From Sabellastarte sp. h YS-2021 (lineage: Eukaryota > Annelida > Polychaeta > Sabellida > Sabellidae), in contig OZ024935.1 of assembly GCA_964017235.1 (NCBI GenBank), positions 88,007,052 through 88,071,051 of the forward strand: a DNA stretch of 64,000 nucleotides. The letters run 5' to 3'. The number at the start of each line of letters is the position of its first letter. The stretch's first letter is position 1. The translations under genes and the position numbers were made by a program. The notes beneath the pieces were generated by a model. It saw nothing but the letters and a program-made list of their open reading frames with translations, was not told the DNA's origin and searched no databases. This document shows positions 35,580-48,849 of this stretch, piece after piece.

Positions 35580-36085
35580 ACTCAATTATTCCAAGAACTT
35601 TTATTTGAAGCTAGTGTTGCTCAAATGTCCCACAAATTTCAAAACCAAATCCAATCCAACAATTTGTAAAACTTTTTCAAACCAAATCAAAAGTTCCCTG
35701 TAAAAAATGACGAAGTCAAGTTATGAACAAATGATTCCCCCTAAACTGAAGAAAATTATAAAGATTTAACTATATTTTCGACATTCAACTTTATTTTCTT
35801 GCAAATTTGCAAGATATTTTCAAGTTCAAAATCCTCCAATTGTCAGGAGAAACAAGAAAGTTTCTCAAGGTTTCCCCAAATTGGCTGATGGCTGCTGACA
35901 TTCTTGCTGTGCGGCCATGGTGGTTGGAGGAAAGGCGGTTGATGCAAGCATGCCGGCTGGTGAAAATGGCTGCAGAGTGTCTATCTGCTGGTAACTCATC
36001 ACAGACTGAAGATGCAAAGAAACTTGAAAGTCCTGCAATGTTATGCTGGCTTTCTTCGCCTGTAGCTAAGGTAACTGATGGAGGG

Positions 36086-37124
36086 TTAAAGTGTTTCGTC
36101 TGCGTCAATGTAAAGGTGAGTGGTCTTGAATTTGCAGCCAGCCTGTTGGTCATCTACGACTATGAAGGAAGTCAGCTGCCATCTTGTTTGCTTCTGCTGT
36201 CCTTTGGTTGCCACTGGGGGTTGGATGACCTGGTTTACAGGCATCCGCGTTTCTGGGATGGCTAAGATGTATTCCCTTGCAGCTGGTGCTGGCAGCTGTG
36301 GCTGTTGAAAAGTCTGTCGCACAAAGATTGAAGTGATACTTGAGCTTTGTGAAAGTGTCTGTGGTTGAGGTTGCTGGACTTGACGACCATGACCTGCTGG
36401 TCGACTGAAGAGTGTCCTGAATCTGTGATGGGGCTGGTGACTTGTTGAGGCTGTAATGTGGTGTCTGCTCACCACATGCTGATCTCCATGCTGTCTGTGT
36501 GAAGCTTGTGATATGTCGTGTGCTGTCATAGCAGAAGGACTGGCTCCTCAGGCCTGGGACTGATTACCTGCACAGCCCCTTGCATCGAATGTACAACCTC
36601 AATAATCCTAACTTGTCCTGTGTCCAGGTCTGACATTCCATCATCTCTTTCAGGGCTTGTTCAGGCTTTGACTGCGTTAAATTGCCGTAACGTGTCCTCT
36701 GCGACTCAAAGCTGATCCTGCACAACTTGACAGAGTGCGAATGTTGGCAAACCTCTCCCAGAGACACTCCTTCCTTGCTTTGTCTTTGAAATGTTCACTT
36801 GTTTTGTCGTACAACTTGTGGTCTTTCACAAAATCAACTATTGCCTCCTCGTCAGAGTCTGTAAGATATATGTTGGCCCTTCTTGTAGCAAGACTGTGAT
36901 GTTCCCGCCTCTCCTCCAGCAGCCTCTGTTTCAGTGTCACTTCATTCTCTCCTGGGCCTTTTTTCTGGATGTCCCTCCTCTTTGGAGTGCAATTCCTCCA
37001 CTCTTGCCTCATCCCCCCTCCTTGCCTCATCCTCTCTGTTGCTGTTGCTGTGCCTCTTCGCTGTCTCTTGCCTCCCTCTCCTCCCCCCTCTGTTGAATAT
37101 CTGCAGCAGTGTTCCCCAGCTCAA
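36086..37124 (-). pseudogene. Harbinger 2 MADF-type protein
   Basis: A basic/acidic N-terminus is followed by a MADF-like block (EEAIVDFVKDHKLYDKTSEHF, KARKECLWERFANI). After a frameshift near 36740 it continues with SFESQRTRYGNLTQSKPEQ and a His/Gln-rich C-terminal region (about 36529-36100). Stops and frameshifts show it is inactive. I could not find a clear stem-loop after it. Confidence 0.72.
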
Positions 37125-37520
37125 ATTCAGGAACGCTGTCAGTGGAATCTTCTATCTTCCTTACTCTTCTGCCCTTCTTAGGACCAACTGTCAAGTAATA
37201 ATCAGCGTTTTCTTAAAAAACAAAAACCTAAAATATAAAGTCAGCCACCTTCAACTTAACACTGCCCTAGATGATAAAAAACAAATACCTATTCTTGAAA
37301 TGCTGCCACATGTAATCCGTCAAGATAGCAGATTCCAAATGATGCAATGTGCAAACTGACTGTCCTTATATAGTCACAGATTGTTATCCTCAGACAAGCC
37401 GTGGGCCGTAAACATGATCCCGGCTTGTACTACACAGTTCTGTTGTGTGACAGGTTTGTAAGTTTTTGTTTATGGCTTGTCTGTTTCTGTACCTGGCTTG
37501 TCCTGTTGGATTAAAGGTAT

Positions 37521-38189
37521 TTCTGTTGTAACAGTGATGTAAATGTGCAAATAGCATTTTTCCTTTTGTCACTATACAGTTACAATGTTTTGGTTAAAAT
37601 TTTTTTCAGCCACTTTTTGATTCTCTGTGTCATGGCAAATTTTCAGAGCTGCAGTAGTAGTTGTAAGTAACAGAGTAATAGCTATTTTGCATTTTGCATT
37701 GAGTAAATCACTTGTAACTTAGCACTTCAATTTAAAAGGCGTTTTGGTTGTGAGGTATTTTGCACAAATAAGATGCCTTACTTTCTTATGTCCGCCATAA
37801 TTTTGCTGCTTTCAGATTGCAAATTTCAAATGTTGTAGCGCCATAGATAACTGAATAAAATACATTGACATTTGCTAATGAGTGATTACGGGCAAATTTT
37901 GGACCCCATAGAGATAAGGAGTAATTTCTGTACACATGTTGTCTACGTATATGGAACTATCATAGAAGCAGATCCTGGGGGCCGTACGGTTATTTTCAAG
38001 CTATGGTTACAAAATGTTTACCATCCCATAGTTGTTCATATTCTGCAGTGGTGTTACAAGACAGTCTTTTGAAAACCAACCAAAGTATACCCACAATATG
38101 AAGTGGATTTTTGCATAAAAAACTTGCATTTCTTAAGAAATATTACAAGATAGTTCTGAGAAAATAAATCAGACTGTCAAGAATATCCA
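37521..38189. other. Gene-free stretch
   Basis: AT-rich. Around 37660-37730 a fragment gagtaaatcacttgtaact resembles the 156-bp repeat at 15265-17040. Nothing else is recognised. Confidence 0.45.
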
Positions 38190-38665
38190 CAATTTTGAAG
38201 CAATACAAGCATGTTTAGTGAATTGTGTCTATCAAATGCTAGAGAAGAAGGTAATAAACCGAGACAGATTGTGTACAAGTCAAGGATTTTACAGCAAGCT
38301 ATTTCTTGTTCCAAAAGCGAGGAAAATGGTCTGGTGATAGATTTATTAATCGTTTGAAACAATCACCTTACTATCTCAACTTTCAAATTGGAAACGGCAG
38401 AGGTGATCAGAAATTCACTCAGACAAGTGGGTAGTTTTGATAAGCTTAACTAATGCCTACTTCCATATCCCTTACATAAAAAATCGCAAAACCTCTTTAC
38501 CTGTTAAGGTTTCAGGTATCAGGTAAATTCTAAGAGTGCTGGATCTTTAAATTAGACATGGCAATGGCTCCTCTTGATTTCACTCATGTAATAAAAGAAG
38601 TAAAACTTATGTTAAAAAATAGAGGAATTCACATGCACCAGCATCTAATTGACTGGTTAATCAGG
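38190..38665 (+). pseudogene. DIRS1-type reverse transcriptase fragment
   Basis: Conceptual translation across several frames gives MLEKKVINRDRLC, GFYSKLFLVPKARK, a WKRQR/EIHSD piece, SLTNAYFHIPYIKNRKTS and, at the end, a VKLMLKNRGIHMHQHLIDWL block. These are the early motifs of DIRS1-type polymerases, up to the position where YLDD would follow. It stops where the CR1/L2 LINE begins. Confidence 0.7.
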
Positions 38666-39905
38666 GTTCCAGGCGGCCTTTGATGCTAAAGATCATTCCA
38701 CTCTTCTCAGCTGTCTTTAGGATTGGTTTGGTGTTGGTGGCTCTGCTCTCAAATGGTTCTCTTCTTATTTCACAGAAAGTTATCAGTCTGTTAAGATTGA
38801 TTCTACTTTGTCAGATTTACAAAAACTCCTGTTTGGGGTTCCTCAGGGTTCAGTTTTGGGTCCTTTGATTTTCTCTCTGTACACATCTCCCCTTAGTAAA
38901 CTGATCGGTAAACACAAAGGTGTAAACTTCCATTTCTACGCCGATGACACCCAACTTTATGTCCATTTGTCATACATGAATGCCTCAGCTGCTTTCGATA
39001 AGCTAAACAGATGTCTTCAAGATGTCAAGAAATGGATGTCGGCTAGCAAACTCAAACTCAATCTTGATGAAACTGAGTTCATACTTTTTGGTTCCAAGAA
39101 ACAGAGAAAGGTTAAATGCATGTTTCTCAATAGACATCTTGGGCAACCCTCTTCACCCCACCGAGTCAGTCAGGAACCTGGGTGTATGGTTTGACCGATT
39201 TTTCCTTCTCTAAACATGTCCAGAATGTTTGTAAAGGCTGCTTCATTCAAATGAGGGATTTTAGAAATATTAGGCAGTTCTTGACTCATGATGCATCTGT
39301 GTTGGTTGCCAATGCTTTTGTTAGTAGTTGGCTGGACTACTGTAACTCACTTTTCAGGAGTCTCTCCAAATTCAATTTTCATAGATTACAGTCTGTACAA
39401 AGCAGTGCAGCTAGAATTGTTACAAATTTGAGTAAATACACTTGGATAACTCCTTTACTCAGGAAACTTCATTGGCTCCCTATTCAATTTTGCTCAAGTT
39501 GACTACCTTGGTGAATAAGTTTATTCACACTAGTTTCCCTAAATATATTTTGCTCCACACCTATCCACATACTGCACTACTTATAATACAAGACGTATTG
39601 CCAATTTTCTTAATGTACCAAGTCCACTAAGCAGTTTGGCTTCAGTTTTGCCTTTGATGCTCCCCTTGTTTGGAATTCACTTCCTGAAGACATTCGTGCA
39701 TCACCCACTATTGCCTCTTTTAGAAAGAAGCTCAAAACCTATCTCTACGCAAAGGCATATCCTCCTTAGCTCATTTTCTCCTCTGGCTTCACCTTGGTGG
39801 TGACCTATTTTCTGTCCCTGGACTTTGAACTTGGATATTGCTATTGTGTTGCTTGTGCCTTAGAGTCTACTACTCAGTGGAGATTAAGCACTATAAAAGT
39901 CCAAT
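38666..39905 (+). mobile_element. Second CR1/L2-type LINE, 5'-truncated
   Basis: It begins inside the reverse transcriptase (QAAFDAKDH at about 38670). GVPQGSVLGPLIFSLY, YADD (about 38937), NLGVWFDRF, RNIRQFL, SSWLDYCNSLF, LHWLPI and, at about 39720, SFRKKLKTYLYAKAYPP follow. The 3' end ttagagtc..gtggagattaag..tataaaagtcc matches the CR1/L2 LINE at 8490-10821, so the two are one family. A frameshift near 39170 and stops near 39500 disable it. Confidence 0.85.
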
Positions 39906-41959
39906 TAGAATTCCATCATAAGAAATTTGATTGGATCAGTCCAGAGCTGGTCAAATTTATCCAAAAGCTTAGATTGGGAAAACCTTTCAAAATTTAGAGC
40001 TAACACCAATGCACAGATTCGATTTTGACAAGGCCGAAGTGTCCCTAATGGAGAGAAGTGGGGTATCCTGTTGAAAGCAATAGGTGTTCACAAACATGTT
40101 TGACAACCACTCCCAGAATTCTAATGTCATTCATAGGTTTACTGGGCAGAGTTTAATTTATTTTATTTATTTCGTTGAATGTACAAGAAAAATAACATGT
40201 ACACAAACACAAATTTTCAGTAGGATTGAAAGGCAATCCATATTAATTTAAACAAAAAGGTAGTTAACTTTTGTACATAAAATGCATATAAATACAGTCG
40301 CACTATGTATCAGTTGTTGCACAAAGAAAGTTAATTATTGAAGTGATGTTTAGTTTATCACTGGTTGCAACATAGCCATATCTTCACGCATGGCGGTGAA
40401 GTCTTTAATAACACTGGCATATTGAATATTGATTTATGTACGTACATTTTTATTGCATTTGGCTAAAACATTAAACAGTATTATGTTTTTGGCATATTTC
40501 CTTGCAATTTCTAAACGGTTGGTCAAGGCTTTTGATTTGCTTGAATATGTTAGAAGATTTTCCTTTAATTTCAAAAGAACAAAATCTATAGCTTTTCGGA
40601 ATCATACATATAAAGTTCAGGAGTACTTTAGGAGGTATCTCAGCCTGGTGTTTGGTCAGTTACTGCACTTAAATTTCCATATAATGTTGAAGTTAAAAAC
40701 TGTTTTCTTTTTGTTAAACTTAACAACAAAACAACATCATGAATGTTGAGATAAGTCACTGTTGGGGTTTGCTTTATGTTACATATCTTCTGACTGTATA
40801 CACATAAACTTTCTGGCCGGGATATGTTTGGCCCTGATGTTGATAGCATCTCTTCTAACTATTTAGAAGTTGAACTTGGTTTAATTTTTCTTAACTTGGA
40901 TGTTTAAAACCTTCTTGACTTGAATGGCTACACATAAACCATCTCATGGATCACCTTTTGAGGTTAAGGTCATGATGATTAGAATATCTTCTTAGGTTTG
41001 TCTTACCTGGAAATGGAAATTATTTCCTGGTTTTCATTCTTCCGATGTTATAATATAAAATCTTTGTCAAAGGCCAAAGCCCATGATGTATACTTTTATG
41101 AATGACAGATTGAGAGTATGCATTAAATGAGGAGCTAGGTTTTGTGGATTGGCACGGCATGTTGTAAAGAAGGGACAATCATTATTCCCACTTAACTTTG
41201 TTCTTCCTTTTTTCTTTTTTCAAATTTCTACTCCTTTTTATTGCTCTCAAGGCTACCAGGAGTATCATATCATCTACATATTGTGATATACACTTATTAT
41301 TACTATTGTACAAGAAACATTGAGTAACCATTACTATGGTGCTAAGCTCGTACATATACATCACTACTCTTCAAAGGGTTCAAAGGATTGGAGGTTAGTT
41401 TACTTGAAAATTATAACTTGTATGTTTTTTCGTCAGCTAAGTTGTTTTGTGTCACTTAGTCTTGTACTTTTCCTCACAAGAATATTTGGTATTGGTAGTT
41501 TCGTTTTTGATTGAAGGTTATTGGCAAATTATAGCTTATATATGTTACCTTTTGCTTAGTCAACCAACATGGTTTAATAGTAATAACGTGTTACATGGAA
41601 AGAGTTGCATATTTTAATGTTGCTTCAATATTTAGTAAAATAAGTCTCTATTATCAAAAGAATGCAATAAAACTAGCTGAAAAACATGCCCAAAAGTATC
41701 AGATAATATAAAAGATTTCAGTTGTTACTTTGGTGTAAATGTCATATGGGTGCTTCAACAAAGCAATCACATAAAATTATTTGCAACAAAATTCCAGTTA
41801 CAAGGATGGTATCAGTGGGTAATTCCCAGATGATTATGTGCTCACTAGATGAATTGGTAAAGTAGTGAATGACATATTAAGTGGTGATCATCCAATGATG
41901 TGATGTTTGCCACTTATTTACTTCATGATAACATAAAATTCAGTGATCACCAGATTGTA
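39906..41959. other. Intronic stretch with a faint LINE relic
   Basis: Mostly unique AT-rich DNA. On the - strand at about 41290-41240 ISQYVDDMILLVALRA resembles the catalytic block of a LINE reverse transcriptase, but no other motif could be placed. No gene supported. Confidence 0.35.
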
Positions 41960-42093
41960 TTGTGCTGACCAGTAGCAGCACACGACCTCTCCTCCTATCA
42001 TTACACAGCAGCAAGAGCCAACAAAGGAACCACAACAGCAGCCAACACAGCAGCCACAGCAGCAGCAGTAGACTTTTACTGCAACTATGTAAT

Positions 42094-42139
42094 GGTCCTT
42101 CTCAGGGCCACTGCAATATTAAAGGTCCTTCTGAGGACC
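42094..42139 (+). promoter_or_regulatory. Two histone-like stem-loops after a MADF relic
   Basis: GGTCCT-TCTC-AGGGCC (42094-42109, one G-U pair) and GGTCCT-TCTG-AGGACC (42124-42139, fully paired), the latter followed by ACCCA. Both keep the UNUN loop and the G-C second pair. They begin 23 and 53 nt after the poly-Gln stop. Confidence 0.75.
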
Positions 42140-42610
42140 ACCCAAATATCTCTAAAAAAATAAGCTACTACTTGTTTAAAAACCCAACTACCAAAACATT
42201 ACACCGTAAAAACAAATATAAAAGCTTCATACAAGCACACAAATGTGAGTAAATGACTCGGGGAGTGATGGGGTGAGTGGTTGGCTATGTGATTGAGGGA
42301 ATGAGTGAGACAGTAAGTGGTTGACTTAGTGGATTTAGGACATGTCTTCTTGCAAAGATTGTAAAGAAGTTTAAGGTTGTGGTGATAATGCTAAACATTT
42401 TTTTCTTTGGGGCCTAAAATGGCTAGGTTAAACTTTGTGAAACATTGTACATTGGTATTGGGATTTTTTCTTTGGTAATTTGCTTGTATAGGTTAGGGTA
42501 ATCTCAATTTTTGGTGAGTGTGAATGAAAAACTTCGTTGGTGAAGGGTACTGTTATTTTGGTTTGTTGAAAATTTGTTGGAAATTAGTTAATTTCTAGGA
42601 CAAATAGGGT

Positions 42611-42626
42611 AGTCCTGAAAAAGACT
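42611..42626 (-). promoter_or_regulatory. Histone-like stem-loop on the opposite strand
   Basis: Read on the - strand it is AGTCTT-TTTC-AGGACT followed by ACCC, with one G-U pair. It corresponds in stem sequence to the transposase stem-loops at 28807 and 48850, as expected if this is the transposase side of the remnant. Confidence 0.65.
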
Positions 42627-42640
42627 GATAAATGCAAGCT

Positions 42641-43178
42641 ATTTCTGTTCCCAGGGTGGGCTAATGTTACATCATCAGATCCTTTCATCCTGCTGAGCAA
42701 CTGCACCTTTATGGCTTAAGTAATCCTTAAGTAGGAGCCTTTGTTGCTTTACCATTCTTGAATCTCGCTGTTTTCATCTGCCTTACTCAATAAAGATCAG
42801 CTAAAGTTAAAGATAAATGCAAACATTTTAAGACAATCATTGATTTTGTCAATGCGCATATTTATAGCACAGCGAAAGCAGTCAGTAATTAATACAGATG
42901 TCTGCGAGTCTCTGTCTCTGTCAGGTTTTTTGTATTCATGTATTGTAAGGGGTGAAATAAAAAGATAGTGCATTTAGTAAAATCTATGGCTGTTTTATCT
43001 TACATGTACTGTGTGCTGAGGGATAAATAAAGCACATGGATTTTTTCCACTGAGTTTTATCGAGCCTATCTGAGTTAGCATATATTAAAAATTCGCACAA
43101 GTTTTCTTGATAAATTTCTCGGTATTTGGTGTCGTGAACGCACATATTTATAATTTAGTTTTGATTGTTTCAGTTTCT
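42641..43178. other. Gene-free intronic stretch
   Basis: No ORF or repeat recognised. Confidence 0.5.
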
Positions 43179-44790
43179 ACAGAGCCCTGGAAGGGGCATA
43201 GAACTGTTTTCCTTGCATTTTTTTATCTCGTTAGAAACAAGATAGCAAGTCATTCCCACAAGATAGGAAGTCGTTCTCACAAGTTAGTAAGTCATTACCA
43301 CAAGATACAAAGTCGTTCCCACAAGTTAGTAAGTCGTTACCACAAGATACTAAGTCGTTCCCACAAGTTATTAAGTCATTACTACAAGATACTAAGTTGT
43401 TCCCACAAGTTAACAAGTCATTACCACAAGATAGAAAGTCATTCCCACAAGTTAGCAAGTTGTTTCCACAAGTTAGCAAGTCGTTACCACAAGTTAGCAA
43501 AATCATTCCCACAAGATACTAACACATTCCCACAAGTTAGCAAAGTCATTCCCACAAGATAGGAAGTCATTCCCACAAGATAGGAAGTCGTTCCCACAAG
43601 TTAGAAAGTCATTACCACAAGATACTAACTCGTTCCCACAAGTTAGCAAAGTCGTTACCACAAGATACTAACTCGTTCCCACAAGTTAGCAAAGTCATTA
43701 CCACAAGGTACTACCTCGTTCCCACAAGTTAGCAAAATCGTTATCACAAGATACTAACTTGTTCCCACAAGTTAGCAAAGTCATTACCACAAGATACTAA
43801 CTCGTTCCCACAACTGAGTAAAGTTGTTACCACAAGATACTAAGTTGTTCCCACAAGATAACAAGTCGTTCCCACAAGATAGCCAGTCATTACCACAAGA
43901 TATGAAGTCATTCCCACAAGTTTTACTAAGTCATGCTTTGATGCCAGTGTACAGGCAATTTCTTTGTCTATGATACCTAACTTATATCGAGGTCACCCAT
44001 CTACTAGCATACCATTCAAGTTTACATATCCCTGTAGGCCTCCAGAGCTCGCACGTTTCCTGATATTTTACATGTCAAACTTTTATTTTATTAATTTTAA
44101 TGGTTATTCCTCTAAGTTACCTAATTAGTGACCTTCAGAGGTCATCTACTTATTGCTACAGGTATACTGCAATACTGTCTTTTAGAGGTTTAATACTAAT
44201 TGTGTTACAGTGTCTAAGGGGAGACCAAGGTAATGGGTATAAAGAAGGGGTTGAGAATGATAAGACTATGCAATTTGCAGCACAGCAAACACTAGATTTG
44301 CTGCATCCAGGTACATAGCTTGTATGAGAATCCAGTGGAGATACTGCAAGGTATACTGTGCCAAAAAGCACCCAGTCCAATGTAACATGCTGAAATATCC
44401 AAGGAAAGTGCCATAAAACAGGCATTTTGCTATCTTGTGGGAACGACTTGCTATCTTGTGGGAACGACTTTCTAACTTGTGGGAACGACTTGCTATCTTG
44501 TGGGAACGACTTTCTAACTTGTGGGAACGACTTTCTAACTTGTGGGAACAACTTGCTATCTTGTGGAAACAACTTTCTAACTTGTGGGAACAACTTTCTA
44601 ACTTGTGGGAACGACTTGGTATCTTGTGGGAACGACTTGCTAACTTGTGGGAATGACTTTCTAACTTGTGGTAATGAGTTGTTAACTTGTGGTAATGAGT
44701 TGCTAACTCGTGGCCACCACTTCTTATCTCATGGGAACGAGATAAAAAAATGCCAAGAAAACAGTTCTATGTCCCTTCCTGGGCTACGTA
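43179..44790. mobile_element. Foldback element with inverted 21-bp minisatellites, copy 1
   Basis: Terminal repeats of about 55 bp (acagagccctggaagggg... at 43179 and the complement ...gggctacgta to 44790) are followed inward by arrays of a 21-bp unit based on gtcgttcccacaagttag. The arrays are inverted relative to each other (43235-43925 and 44430-44740). The middle (43926-44429) is non-coding. Possible target duplication agtttct/agtttta. The same family occurs at 58216-60396. No transposase is present. Confidence 0.82.
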
Positions 44791-46079
44791 AGTTTTAGTT
44801 TCAAATTACACTAAATCTGAGAAATTATGGATCATATTCTTGCTTCAATAAAAAAAGTTTCGTCAGTGACACCCTATTTTTTTGCTGTGTTGGATAAAAA
44901 ACATCAAGATGAACTAATTCTCAAACTTTGGTTAAATTCTTAATGCTAAAAGATTTTAGTAATGATTGTCCTTAAAATTATCTGGAAGGCACACAATTCA
45001 CTCCGGAACAATCCTGATTTAAAATGTGCTTGTCCTGTTTGAAACTGCTGGTCCAATAGGTTTACAAATATTTATAGTGTGGTTTGCAAAAGTTTCATGG
45101 ACTTTTCATATGAAAAGATTAACCTCTCAAATACTCCAGAACAGCACATTTTCCAGATCACAAATCTACTGGGAAAGACAACCGGCATAGTGCACAGGCA
45201 TACAGTGATTTTTAAACTAACTCTTACAACAGCTTACAGTGTCTAGTATGCGCAGATTTTTCCTGCCACAAAACTATGATGTAACTTATATGTTCAAAGC
45301 AGTGTTAAACTCAACTGAACAATAAATAAATAAATAAATTTTAAGCTCAACCTCCCATGAAGTCTGATTTTAAAAGGTTGACCTATTTTGTATAGTTGAA
45401 CATGTACAGATGAATTACTTCACAATGACTCACATCATTATAAAGATAGCATGCATCTCAGAAGTCATTTCAAATCTAAATCCTACTTAAATCACAGTAA
45501 GTAACAACCATCTTACATTTTGGCATGTCAAGGGCATGTTTTCTTTGGTTGTCATTAAAGATTTTTGCACAATTTGTGTCTGGTTCTTATCTATGGAAGG
45601 TTTTGATTCTTTATGTGGATATTTTAATAGATACAAACAAGCTCTATACTATACAGCCAACTGACCCCAAAATACCCCATTTTGGCTGATTTTATGGATT
45701 TTCTTGCTTATAGATTTCTTAATTCTGGAAAGAAAATTGGTTTTATTTTCTGTGAATGTTAAATACTTTTTCATTGAAACCTATTTCATTTACAGTATTT
45801 GACTCAATTAGTTATCCTAATGATTGCTCTTATTTTTTATAATATATATTTTAGCAATTTTGGCTTCATTGAGAAAATCAATTTTAACTTGAAGGAGATT
45901 TATCACAACAGGTCTGTCAGTTATAGCCATTTTATTGCACTACAATAGCTTACCATTAGGGACTAGATGCTATCTCGGGCGCCTGCGGCCAACTTAAGAA
46001 AGAAGAGCATAATATTAATGGGGTGCCTTAATCGTTGAGTACCCGTGAGGTGACCTAGATAGTGACAAAGAATAATGAA
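44791..46079. other. Gene-free intronic stretch
   Basis: AT-rich. There is an aataaataaataaat run at about 45325. No gene or known element recognised. Confidence 0.5.
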
Positions 46080-47599
46080 TGATGAATGAACTGTTAGGTT
46101 ATCCAGAATTTGCGAGATATTTTCGGGGGGCTCTCCTAAAGATTTGTGACAATCAGTTGAACTGTTTTATAACTCCCCTCCAAAACCTTCTGAAGTCATT
46201 TATTCTGGCACACCCAAGATCCATCAGCTAGAGTCAGAGGCTTAATTACTGAAATCGTCCCAGCCAGTCTTTCAAACTCTTGGCAATGCCCTTCAAGAAA
46301 AGAATTGAACAGTTGTTACAACCATTAACGTATCAATAACCAGTAATGTATCATCAACCAATAATGTATCAAGATTAACCATTAATGTATCAATTCTCTA
46401 AACAATAATGTAAAAATCACTTGCTCCAATAACGTACCAACAAGTAAGCAGTAATAATGTATCAACCAATAATGTATTAGGAAATATTTCATATGCTAGG
46501 GTTTTAAACAGAACACAGGGTGTTAGCATTAAAAAGTAATGAAACTTGCCAACCAGCAGCTGGGGCATAGGTTTAACCTCAAACCACAAATAAACTGTAG
46601 CTCTATAGATCCAGGATAGTGTGATAAGCAAAGATTTGTTACAACAAGTCTTTGATTACCTTCAAAAATGAGGCACATGTGACAATGTAAAATTCTGTCC
46701 TTGTTTTACTACTGTTAAACCTACATGATGCATGGGCTGTTTGATATAAAAGTAAATAACCCAAAGGTGGCTGAACTTCCGAGCACTCATAAACTGTTTC
46801 AAAGCAACAATGACTGCAATCACTGCTTTAAATATGTCTGAAAGTGTATCAAACAATACCCCTGGTTTCCAACAATATCACTGGTATTAACAAGTTTCGT
46901 AGCAAACCACTGTTATTATGTCAACAGCTTAGCATGCATCGAATATATATTAATCTAAAGTTTAACTATTAAATAGTGTTTGGCAACTTTCCACTGATGA
47001 TGAGGTGGTTTACAGGTCACCAACTCAATGTAGATGGTTAGTTATTTAGATAGCTAGATAGTTGTGGGGCCGTTCCACTGGAGCCGATCCTATAACTGAC
47101 CCCATGACTCTAGGGTCGGTTGTGAAAGCCGTGGGATTGTAGAAAAAAGGCGTGAAAATGCAGAGTCGGTTTAGAACTCCCCGACACTTGCAAACAGGAC
47201 CTGATGACCTTATTGGCAAGACGCAGGGTCTGGGACATTTTTATCACAGTCAGTTGGAGAAGTACTACGACAAGCCTTAAACACGTAACTGGCAAGCCAT
47301 AAAGCAAACAGACAAGCCATAAAGACAAACAGACATGCTGGGAGCATGTTCCCAACCCATGCCAACAGGACAGATTGATTCTGAAGGTCGGTAACTACAG
47401 TCGGGATCCAGAATCTGGATCTGTGTCACACTATATAAACCCCAGGAACCAGGGATAGTGACACTCATTTCACGCTTCAATGATGACAGGAACACACCAG
47501 GAGGAACTCTTAGACAAGTTGAGGGTGCTTTGGTTTTTTATTAAGTTGAATATGTTATTATTCTTCATCCTTTCAAGACACAGAAGACAACTGAACCTA

Positions 47600-48816
47600 G
47601 CACCTGCCCAGCCAGAACCATGACAACCACAGCCATGCAGAAGGTAGAGGAAGCCACAGAATCCATGGGTTACACCCTGGCCACTGCAGAGGGAGGAAAG
47701 GGGATGCTACAGAACACTCTTGGACAAGCGAATCACAACTGACATACCAGGCTACAGGAATTTCACAAGGGCGATACCAGCCTTCTTTGATTTGATAGAG
47801 GAAAGAATTACCCCCGCCCCCTCCCCCCCACCTCAGGAAGTCAGAAACAAACTTCAGGAAGCCATTACAAGTGGGACTGAAACTAGCTGTTACATTGAGA
47901 CATTTATCCACAGGAGAAAGCTACACTTCACTGCAGTACCGCTGGAGAGTTGGAGGAACCACCAGCTGTAAATTTGTACCCAAGGTCTGCAAAGCCACCT
48001 TACTTGAATTTCAGAAAGAATATTTGACTTGTCCAACAGAGCCTGAAGACTGGAAGTCAATAGAAGAAAAGTTTAGAAACAGATGGAATGTCCCCCATGC
48101 AGTTGGTGCACTAGATGGCAAACACATAGCTATTAGGAAACCATGGAAGTCAGGCAGTGAATATTTCAACTACAAGGGCTACTTCTCCCTGGTACTGTTA
48201 GCTTTGGTCGACGCTGAATACAAATTTCTGTTGGTCAATGTGGGGGCCAGTGGTTCATCATCTGATGATCAAATCCTCAACCGTAGCAAGCTGAGTTGAG
48301 AATGGCACCTTGGGACAACCACCACCCAAATCACTGGGACCAGGAGGGCCAGATCGGCCAGATCTACACTACTTCCTGTTGGGGGACGACGCCTTTGTCC
48401 CCATGCCTTGGTTGGTCAAGCCATACAGCAGAAGACAACTGACCAGGGAGGAGCGAATAGCCAACTACAGAATCTCAAGGGGCAGGAGGGTGGTGGAGAA
48501 TGCCTTTGACATATTAGCGAGCAGATTCAGGGTACTGCTGACGACCGTGGAGCAAAGGCCAAAGGTGGTGAGAGACATTGTGTTAACATGTGTGATGTTA
48601 CATAACATGCTGAGAAGCCATTAGGGGGGAGCCGAGAGACCACCAACTCTGGCAGATGACATACAACCACCACAGAATGACCAGGGGGAGCAGGGACAAG
48701 ATGAAAATGTCAGAAATCCATCGGGGGAGGCAAAACATCAAAGAAACTTACTCAAAGAATATTTCAACAACTTTGGCGCACTGGCTGGGCAGGAGGACAG
48801 AATTTATGAAGACTGA
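47600..48816 (+). pseudogene. Harbinger 3 DDE transposase
   Basis: The order is RITTDIPGYRNFTRAIPAFF, then GLKLAVTLRHLSTGESYTSL with RWRVGGTTSCKFVPKVC, GALDGKHIAIRKP (Asp 1), GYFSLVLLALVDAEYKF, VNVGASGSSSDDQI (Asn at the usual Asp 2, though SDDQ keeps acids), YFLLGDDAFVPMPWLVKPY and [16 protein letters not shown]. Frameshifts near 47860 and 48300 and a stop at 48622-48624 break it. In the final frame the C-terminal block LLKEYFNNFGALAGQEDR reaches TGA 48814-48816. The stem-loop at 48850 follows. Confidence 0.88.
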
Positions 48817-48849
48817 GGGAGAAGAAGAAGCTGTCATCATTTATCAATC

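Larger units (their letters stand above)
33870..37520. mobile_element. Harbinger 2, right end lost
   Basis: The left terminal repeat TGGGGGTGTTCCACTGGACC begins at 33870 directly after TAA. Subterminal acaagc/gcttgt words follow on both sides (33970-34100 and 37390-37510). It holds a transposase pseudogene (+) and a MADF pseudogene (-) in the same convergent layout as Harbinger 1 and 3. I see no right terminal repeat near 37520, so that end is deleted or diverged. Confidence 0.78.
41960..42640. mobile_element. Harbinger remnant: facing 3' ends of both genes
   Basis: The + strand frame ending at TAG 42069-42071 reads as a poly-Gln tail (QQQPTQQPQQQQ), like the C-terminus of the Harbinger 1 MADF protein. 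Stem-loops follow on the + strand (42094, 42124) and on the - strand (42611-42626). The remnant therefore keeps the convergent junction of a Harbinger in the opposite orientation, while both gene bodies are lost. Confidence 0.65.

Noticed and set aside
42094..42139. Stem-loops as part of a histone gene
   Set aside because: No histone coding sequence is near; the upstream frame is a poly-Gln tail like that of the Harbinger MADF protein.
43235..43925. CRISPR-like array because of regular short repeats
   Set aside because: Units are contiguous 21-bp minisatellite copies without unique spacers, and the context is a eukaryotic transposon.
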